NCBI GenBank assembly: GCA_030428695.1
Contig: JAUIEM010000148.1
Coordinates: 1 to 21,421, forward strand
DNA: 21,421 nucleotides
Direction of reading: 5' to 3'
From: a bacterium
GTDB lineage: Bacteria > Planctomycetota > J058 > JAJDCP01
Each line of letters begins with the position of its first letter. Position 1 is the stretch's first letter. The notes beneath the pieces are model-generated. The model saw only the letters and a program-made list of their open reading frames with translations. It was not told the origin of the DNA and searched no databases. This document shows, piece after piece, positions 16,859 to 21,421 of this stretch. The position numbers and the translations under genes were made by a program.

Positions 16859-17284
16859 TCATTTCCTGGCCGGCTTGGTGCAGAAGGCGCAGCGGGTGGC
16901 CGCGGCGGGGATCTCGGAGAGGCACTCCTTGCACTCCTTCGTCTCCTTGTCCTCGGTCAGGTTCCAGCGGTTGAGCTGGCGCACGATGAGGAAGATCACG
17001 AAGGCGATCAAGGTGAAGTCGATGATCGTGGTCAGGAAGCTCCCGTAGCGCAGGGTGACGGCGCCCGCCTCCTGCGCCTCGGCCAGGCTCGCGTAGGTGC
17101 CGCCGGACAGGTTGATGTAGAGGTCGGAGAAGTCGACGCTGCCGAGCAGCATCCCGAGGGGAGGCATCAGCACGTCGTCGACCAGCGAGGTGACGATCGC
17201 GCCGAAGGACGCTCCGAGGATGACGCCGACCGCCATGTCGATGACGTTGCCGCGCATCGCGAACTTCTTGAACTCCGACAACAT
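16859..17284 (-). CDS. mscL: Large-conductance mechanosensitive channel MscL
   Basis: The protein is 141 residues, close to the usual ~136. It begins MLSEFKKFAMRGNVIDMAVG, the conserved N-terminal helix and start of the pore helix, continues ILGASFGAIVTSLVDDVLMP, and has the second helix at about FLTTIIDFTLIAFVIFLIVR. The homopentamer opens under high membrane tension and releases small solutes on osmotic downshock. The C-terminal tail has CxxC-x10-CxxC (CKEC...CAFC), a small zinc-ribbon-like knuckle found in some MscL proteins and absent from the E. coli one. The gene starts 18 bases after mscS and precedes the hybrid histidine kinase by 13 bases, so the three are probably one transcript. 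Confidence 0.96.
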   Translation of the reverse strand: MLSEFKKFAMRGNVIDMAVGVILGASFGAIVTSLVDDVLMPPLGMLLGSVDFSDLYINLSGGTYASLAEAQEAGAVTLRYGSFLTTIIDFTLIAFVIFLIVRQLNRWNLTEDKETKECKECLSEIPAAATRCAFCTKPARK

Positions 17285-17302
17285 GGCGGTCCCCTATGCG
17301 GC

Positions 17303-18211
17303 TCAGGTCGACGCGTCGGGCTTCGGCAGCGTGACGTTGAGATCCTGGGTCGGGTACGGGATCGAGATGTCGTGCTCGTCGAAGCGCAGCTTGACCTGCT
17401 CGTGCACGTGGAAGTTGACGTCCCAGTAGTGCTCGGCCTTGACCCAGGGGCGGACGTGGAAGTTGATGCTGCTGTCGCCGAGCTCGGCGACGGCGACCTG
17501 CGGCGCGGGATCTTTGAGGATGCGCGGGTCATTGTTGACGATGTCCTCGAGCACGCGCTTGGCCTTGAGGATGTCGTCGCCGTAGCTGCAGCCGAACATC
17601 ATGTCGACGCGGCGGGTCGGCATCGCGGAGTAGTTGGTGATCGTCCCGCCGGTGATCGAGCCGTTCGGGATGATGATCTTGACGTTGTCGAGGGTGGTCA
17701 GCGTCGTGTTGAAGATCGCGATCTCCTTGACGATGCCCATGCTGCCGGCGACCTCGACCAGGTCGCCGACCTTGAAGGGCCGGAACAGGCTGATCATCAC
17801 GCCCGAGGCGAAGTTCGACAGCGAGCCCTGCAGGGCGAAGCCGATCGCGAGGCCGGCAGCGGCCAGGATGGCGGCGAAAGAGGTGGTCTCGACGCCGAGG
17901 TTGCCGAGGGCGGCGATCACGACGAACACGACCAGCGCGGCGTGCAGCAGGTTGCACAGGAAGCCGACGAGAGTCTCCTCGACCTTCGCGGCCTTGAGCA
18001 GCTTGCGCGCGAGGTTGGTCAGCATGCGCGCGACCCAGCGCCCGATCACGAAGACCGCGATCGCGGCGAGCAGATTGAGGGCGAAGTCGACCCCGCGGGT
18101 CGAGAGGAACTCGATCGTCGAGTCGTACAGCGCGCCGAGATCGGAGAGGCCGGTCCCGGATTGCGTCGTCGTCTGGGCGGAGTCCGACGTCGCCTGAGCG
18201 AAGAAGAGCAT
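17303..18211 (-). CDS. mscS: Small-conductance mechanosensitive channel MscS family
   Basis: The protein is 302 residues, near the E. coli MscS size. Three membrane helices lie in the first ~150 residues. The pore helix TM3 reads FAAILAAAGLAIGFALQG and SLSNFASGVMI, with the Gly/Ala packing pattern of the family. FRPFKVGDLVEV begins the cytoplasmic beta domain, followed by NTTLTTLDNVKIIIPNGSI and a C-terminal alpha/beta domain. The heptamer opens with moderate membrane tension. The ATG at 18211 is chosen because AGGAG lies eight bases upstream. It is the first gene of a unit with mscL and a hybrid histidine kinase, behind a good promoter-like sequence. Confidence 0.95.
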   Translation of the reverse strand: MLFFAQATSDSAQTTTQSGTGLSDLGALYDSTIEFLSTRGVDFALNLLAAIAVFVIGRWVARMLTNLARKLLKAAKVEETLVGFLCNLLHAALVVFVVIAALGNLGVETTSFAAILAAAGLAIGFALQGSLSNFASGVMISLFRPFKVGDLVEVAGSMGIVKEIAIFNTTLTTLDNVKIIIPNGSITGGTITNYSAMPTRRVDMMFGCSYGDDILKAKRVLEDIVNNDPRILKDPAPQVAVAELGDSSINFHVRPWVKAEHYWDVNFHVHEQVKLRFDEHDISIPYPTQDLNVTLPKPDAST

Positions 18212-18272
18212 GAGTCACTCCTGATGTTGGGCTTGGGCCATGGTTGCGGCCGGGCAGGTTGTGCGAGCGCGG

Positions 18273-18302
18273 ACTATACGCCAGCCTGGCGCCGCCTGTC
18301 CA
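18273..18302 (-). promoter_or_regulatory. Sigma70-type promoter for the mscS-mscL-kinase unit
   Basis: On the minus strand TGGACA (18302-18297) and TATAGT (18278-18273) each match five of six consensus bases and are 18 bases apart. They would start transcription about 55 bases before mscS. A short dyad, CGCCA-GCC-TGGCG (18279-18291), sits within the spacer and could bind a regulator. Confidence 0.5.
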
Positions 18303-18338
18303 GCATAGAAGCTGCGGCTTCACCAGGGAGCTGATACC

Positions 18339-18710
18339 ATGTCTTGTGGGGGAAGGGAGATGCGCGGCGTGTACTATTTTGTATTTCTGGCTCTTGTGTT
18401 GGTGGCCGGCTGCGCCACCCAGGTGACGCCACGTGCGGAAGCTCCGCGCGGGGTCGTGCTCGAGCTACCCGCTGACCAGGTCGCCCCGCTTCCCCCGGTC
18501 GTGCCCGACCCGCGCCTCGGCGCACCGCCCCGCGGGCCCCTGGGCGAACGGCTGCAGGCCGCCTCGCCGGTCTCCGTCCTCGACGATCCGCTGCCGCGGC
18601 CCTTCGCCCGCTGGGCGGAAGAGCGTCTGACGGCGGACAGGGCCGCCCCGCTCGACTGGACCCTGGGCGGAACGCTGACGATCGAAGTCCGGGCGGGCGC
18701 CTGCCCCTGA
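18339..18710 (+). CDS. Small lipoprotein of unknown function
   Basis: This encodes 123 residues from the ATG at 18339, or 116 from the ATG at 18360. The signal peptide MRGVYYFVFLALVLVAGC ends in the lipobox LVAGC, so the cysteine should be lipidated and the protein anchored in a membrane. The mature part is proline-rich at first (RGVVLELPADQVAPLPPVVP) and shows no domain I recognise. Both starts have purine-rich sequence upstream: AGGGAG eight bases before the first and GGGGGAAGG before the second. The second gives the more usual short positively charged n-region. It is the only supported plus-strand gene and is divergent from mscS and convergent with the small membrane protein gene. Confidence 0.65.
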   Translation: MSCGGREMRGVYYFVFLALVLVAGCATQVTPRAEAPRGVVLELPADQVAPLPPVVPDPRLGAPPRGPLGERLQAASPVSVLDDPLPRPFARWAEERLTADRAAPLDWTLGGTLTIEVRAGACP

Positions 18711-18740
18711 CGCGCTCCGCGTTCCCGCCGCGTCCCCGGC

Positions 18741-18989
18741 TCAACCTCCGTCCGCGCGAAACAGCGTCCGCAGCCCTCGTGTGATCGCGAGGGGCAGCAC
18801 GAGCAGGGCGCAGGTCGGCAGCAGGGTGGCGAGGCTTCCGCCGCCGAGCTCGAGGTGCTGGAACAGGACCTGCAACGGCACCGGCACGCTGATCTCGGTG
18901 AGGTACCAGGCGAGCCCGAGGCACAGGGCGAAGACGACCAGCGTCGCGCACTTTCCGAGGACTCCGGCCGGCTGCTTCTCGTGTTCCAT
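18741..18989 (-). CDS. Small two-helix membrane protein
   Basis: This encodes 82 residues starting MEHEKQPAGVLGKCATLVVF. Two hydrophobic helices lie at about 13-30 and 52-70, joined by a loop with SVPVPLQVLFQHLELGGGS, and the tail is basic (TRGLRTLFRADGG). The frame is open up to 19043, but the ATG at 18989 is chosen because GGGAGG lies just upstream. No family is recognised. It starts 63 bases after the stop of the third Ser/Thr kinase gene and may be co-transcribed with it. The 3' end faces the lipoprotein gene across 30 bases. Confidence 0.6.
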   Translation of the reverse strand: MEHEKQPAGVLGKCATLVVFALCLGLAWYLTEISVPVPLQVLFQHLELGGGSLATLLPTCALLVLPLAITRGLRTLFRADGG

Positions 18990-19052
18990 TCCGCCTCCCT
19001 TCCTTCTGCAGGGATGAACCGCGTCGGCGGAAAAGCGGAACAACGCCTCCGC

Positions 19053-21421
19053 TCAGCGGGGCTCGGCGACCAGCCAGATGCGCTCGCGGGCGGAGGGGAA
19101 GTAGGGGACGTGGGTCTCGCCCTGCAGGGGATAGGCTCCGACGCCCTCGGGCAGGACCTCGATCCCGAGGTGGCCGTAGGGCGTCTCGAGCTGGTTCTCG
19201 TCGAGCCGATGGGGGCCGTCCTCCATCGTCAGCACCTCGGACTTCGTCGCCGGCCGAAAGCGGAACCGGGGATGCTTCTCGCCGAGCCAGCTGCAGTACG
19301 CGTCGATCGCCGCATCGGAGACGAAGAGGAAGCCGTCGAAGGTCGAAGCCGGAGGCTCGGGAGCGGTGTACGGGCGGTGCTTGTCGTCCGAGCAGATCTG
19401 GACGACCGCGCTGCTCCCCGACTCGGCCTGGAACTTCCGGAAGTCCTGGAAGGAGAGAGGGTAGCGGCTCAGGCGCAGGCCCGCGATGGAGATCTTCCAG
19501 GAGTCGGGCAGCCACAGCGGGACGCCGTGGCGGCGCTTGAAGTCAGCCGCGTAGCCGGTGCCGCCGATGCGCCACTGGAAGGACTTCGGGGTCTCGGTCC
19601 AGAGCTCGAGCGGGATGTCGATCCGCCGCTCCGCGCCGGCCTGGACCACGAACGGCAGCTTGAGCTCCCGCCCGCCGGGACGCTGGGCGAGGATCACGTA
19701 GGCCCCCGGCGCGAGCTCGAGCACGCCGGACAGCACGCGGTTGGCCTCGCTGCGGTACTCGTCTTCGAAGGACGGGAGCTGGTCGTCGCGCCGCTCGAGC
19801 CACAGGTCGTGCTGCCAGCTCCAGGAGGTGGTGGTCCCGCTCGGCAACAGCACCTCGATGGGCATGTTCCAATAGAAGTCGTCCGTGCCCGCGTCGAACA
19901 GCGCCCAGTCGCCGTCCGCCTTCAGCAAGGTCGCCCGGGTCGGGCCGCCGCGCACATCGTACAGGCCGAACGGTGAGGGCCGCGGCCAGGCGCTGAGCCG
20001 GGTCGCGTCGCCGAGCGCGGCGAGCCACAGGTAGCCCTTGCAGGTCAGGAACAGGCTCTCGCTGTCGTCGTACTCGGAGGCCATGCCGGCGGCGATCTCG
20101 ATCAGCGCCCGCGCGTCCGCCGCGGCGCCCGCTTCCGCGGCGACCCGCGCCTCGCCGTAGGCGGCCCGCACCTCGGCGTGCACCTCGTCCGGAGCGACGC
20201 GCGGCGTGCGCCGACGTTCGACGGACTTCAGCAGCGCGCCGTGCTCGTCACAGGGCAGGGCGTTGTGGATCGGGAAGGCCGTCGCCAGGCCGATCGGGTA
20301 GCGGCACAGGTGCAGGTTGATGCCCGGCGCGCTCGCGAGCTCGACCCGCGCGGGCTGCAGGATCGGGCGGGAAGCTCCGCCCGGCAGGCGGGCGAGGCGG
20401 CGCTTCCAGACCTCGACGGCCGGCAGGTCGAGGACGCTGGCCGCGCGGACGATCCCCGCGCACAGGTCGACCGCGCCGGCTTCCCAGCCTTCCTCCAGGC
20501 CGCCGGGGCGCAGCTCGGCCAGCAGGACCCCGAGCGCCTCGAAGGCGACGACGGCCTCGGTCAGGGCGACGAAGCCGGCGCTCTCGAAGCGCTCGCGGGC
20601 GCCGCCGACGAGGAAGCCCGCCGCCTCCCCACACTCCAGCGCCCGGTCCAGCGCCACCTGGCCGGCGACCCGCAGCGAGTCGACGCGGGCGCGCTGGGCG
20701 GGAGTCGCCGGCGCCGGCAGGGCGCTCGGCAGGCCCTCGGCGAGCAGCCTCCGGGCCGGATGGTCGGCCGGCAGCCGGTCCGCCGCGGCCGCCCGCTGCT
20801 CCGCCGTGCCCTCGCGCAGGGCCAGCCAGGCCGCCTGGGCGTCGCGCTCGCGGCCGCGCTCGCGCTCTGCCGCCGCCTCCGCCGCGCGCCAGCGCAGGGC
20901 CAGCCAGACGCAGGCACCGATGGCGAGCACCGCGACCAGGGCGAACAGCCGGGCGCGGTTGCGCGGGCCGGTCAGGGCGCGCCAGGACTCGCGGCGCAGG
21001 GCCTCGCGGGCGAGCACGGTGCCGCCCTGCAGGAAGCGGTCGAGGTCGGCGCGCAAGAGCCGCATCGAGGGATAGCGCCGGGCCGGCTCGACCGCGATCG
21101 CCTTGAGGCAGATCGCCTCGAGGTCGCGGCTGAGGGAGGGGTTGAGCCGCCGGGGCGGGTGGCAGCGGCCGGAGCTGATGCGCTCGGCGACCTCTTCCCG
21201 CGAGCTCGCCGAGAACGCGGGGCTGCCGGTCAGGAGCTCGTACAGCACCAGCCCCAGGCCGTAGACGTCGGCCCGGGCGTCGGCGGTGTGCGTCGCGCCC
21301 TTGAGCTGCTCGGGGGCCATGTACAGCGGTGTGCCGAGCACCTCTCCGGGCCGTGTCAGGGTGCTCGAGTCGACGTCGTGGGCGAGGCCGAAGTCGAGCA
21401 GCAGGGGCTTCCGGTCCTCGT
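19053..21421 (-). CDS. Ser/Thr protein kinase with C-terminal FGE-like domain (5' end outside window)
   Basis: The open frame enters from the right edge and encodes the last 788 residues. It begins inside the kinase domain with LLLDFGLAHD, so DFG is canonical here, then VLGTPLYMAPEQ, ADVYGLGLVLYELLTG and the C-lobe to LDRFLQGG. One membrane helix follows (RARLFALVAVLAIGACVWLAL), then an alanine-rich helical linker. The middle region (~20340-19600) has beta-rich segments I cannot name. The last ~150 residues resemble a formylglycine-generating-enzyme/sulfatase-modifying fold: LRLSRYPLSFQDFRKF, AYCSWLGEKHPRFRFRPATK and SEVLTMEDG match blocks of that fold. Key FGE active-site cysteines are not evident, so it is more likely a binding module than an enzyme. 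The ATG or GTG of the real start lies beyond 21421; the GTG at 21341 is internal. Confidence 0.82.
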   Translation of the reverse strand, partial: EDRKPLLLDFGLAHDVDSSTLTRPGEVLGTPLYMAPEQLKGATHTADARADVYGLGLVLYELLTGSPAFSASSREEVAERISSGRCHPPRRLNPSLSRDLEAICLKAIAVEPARRYPSMRLLRADLDRFLQGGTVLAREALRRESWRALTGPRNRARLFALVAVLAIGACVWLALRWRAAEAAAERERGRERDAQAAWLALREGTAEQRAAAADRLPADHPARRLLAEGLPSALPAPATPAQRARVDSLRVAGQVALDRALECGEAAGFLVGGARERFESAGFVALTEAVVAFEALGVLLAELRPGGLEEGWEAGAVDLCAGIVRAASVLDLPAVEVWKRRLARLPGGASRPILQPARVELASAPGINLHLCRYPIGLATAFPIHNALPCDEHGALLKSVERRRTPRVAPDEVHAEVRAAYGEARVAAEAGAAADARALIEIAAGMASEYDDSESLFLTCKGYLWLAALGDATRLSAWPRPSPFGLYDVRGGPTRATLLKADGDWALFDAGTDDFYWNMPIEVLLPSGTTTSWSWQHDLWLERRDDQLPSFEDEYRSEANRVLSGVLELAPGAYVILAQRPGGRELKLPFVVQAGAERRIDIPLELWTETPKSFQWRIGGTGYAADFKRRHGVPLWLPDSWKISIAGLRLSRYPLSFQDFRKFQAESGSSAVVQICSDDKHRPYTAPEPPASTFDGFLFVSDAAIDAYCSWLGEKHPRFRFRPATKSEVLTMEDGPHRLDENQLETPYGHLGIEVLPEGVGAYPLQGETHVPYFPSARERIWLVAEPR

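Noticed and set aside
14884..16974. A 696-codon plus-strand open frame opposite the histidine kinase gene
   Set aside because: The histidine kinase on the other strand has every catalytic box; this product has none and is a composition artefact.
1..21421. CRISPR arrays, tRNA or rRNA genes, insertion sequences
   Set aside because: I saw no evenly spaced direct repeats, no tRNA-like cloverleaf or rRNA sequence, and no transposase motifs in the translated frames.

Overview
This is a very GC-rich window with strong G/C bias at third codon positions. Nearly every supported gene lies on the minus strand. Gene content suggests a high-GC planctomycete: large membrane-anchored Ser/Thr kinases with 'DWG' in place of DFG, a kinase joined to a formylglycine-generating-enzyme-like domain, a VWA/glutamine-amidotransferase-like membrane protein, and a TMTC-like glycosyltransferase with TPR repeats. 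A myxobacterial or other delta-like origin is not excluded, because there is no rRNA or other marker here.

Layout by coordinate (minus-strand genes are transcribed right to left). 1-4073: a tight three-gene unit of ABC ATPase, ABC-2 permease (ATGA overlap) and a large VWA protein that runs off the left edge. It has a plausible promoter at 4098-4126. 4151-6277: a TMTC-like membrane protein with its own promoter at 6303-6331. 6278-6806: no intact gene, but a decayed coding remnant split over three frames and a perfect 28-bp palindrome just after the upstream kinase. 6807-14691: two paralogous ~1300-residue receptor-like Ser/Thr kinases in tandem. The upstream copy carries a 2-base deletion exactly at the catalytic loop. 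14692-14976: intergenic, with a possible plus-strand coding fragment. 14977-18211: an mscS-mscL-hybrid histidine kinase unit with a good sigma70-like promoter at 18273-18302. 18339-18710: a small lipoprotein, the only supported plus-strand gene. 18741-21421: a small two-helix membrane protein downstream of a third Ser/Thr kinase whose N-terminus lies beyond the right edge.

Taken together the window is rich in membrane and signalling genes. MscS and MscL release turgor during osmotic downshock, and the adjoining soluble PAS-PAS hybrid kinase may be co-regulated with them. The three Ser/Thr kinases each have a cytoplasmic kinase domain, one membrane helix and a large C-terminal region. In the tandem pair this region is helical and TPR-like. 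In the third it ends in an FGE-like fold. The ABC/VWA unit probably acts at the cell envelope, but its substrate cannot be read from sequence. Most long open frames on the plus strand are antisense artefacts of high GC and were left out.

The points most worth a second look are the frameshift in the tandem kinase, the HND/DWG catalytic motifs, the ABC ATPase lacking its switch histidine, the palindrome and decayed gene at 6407-6776, and the kinase-FGE fusion.
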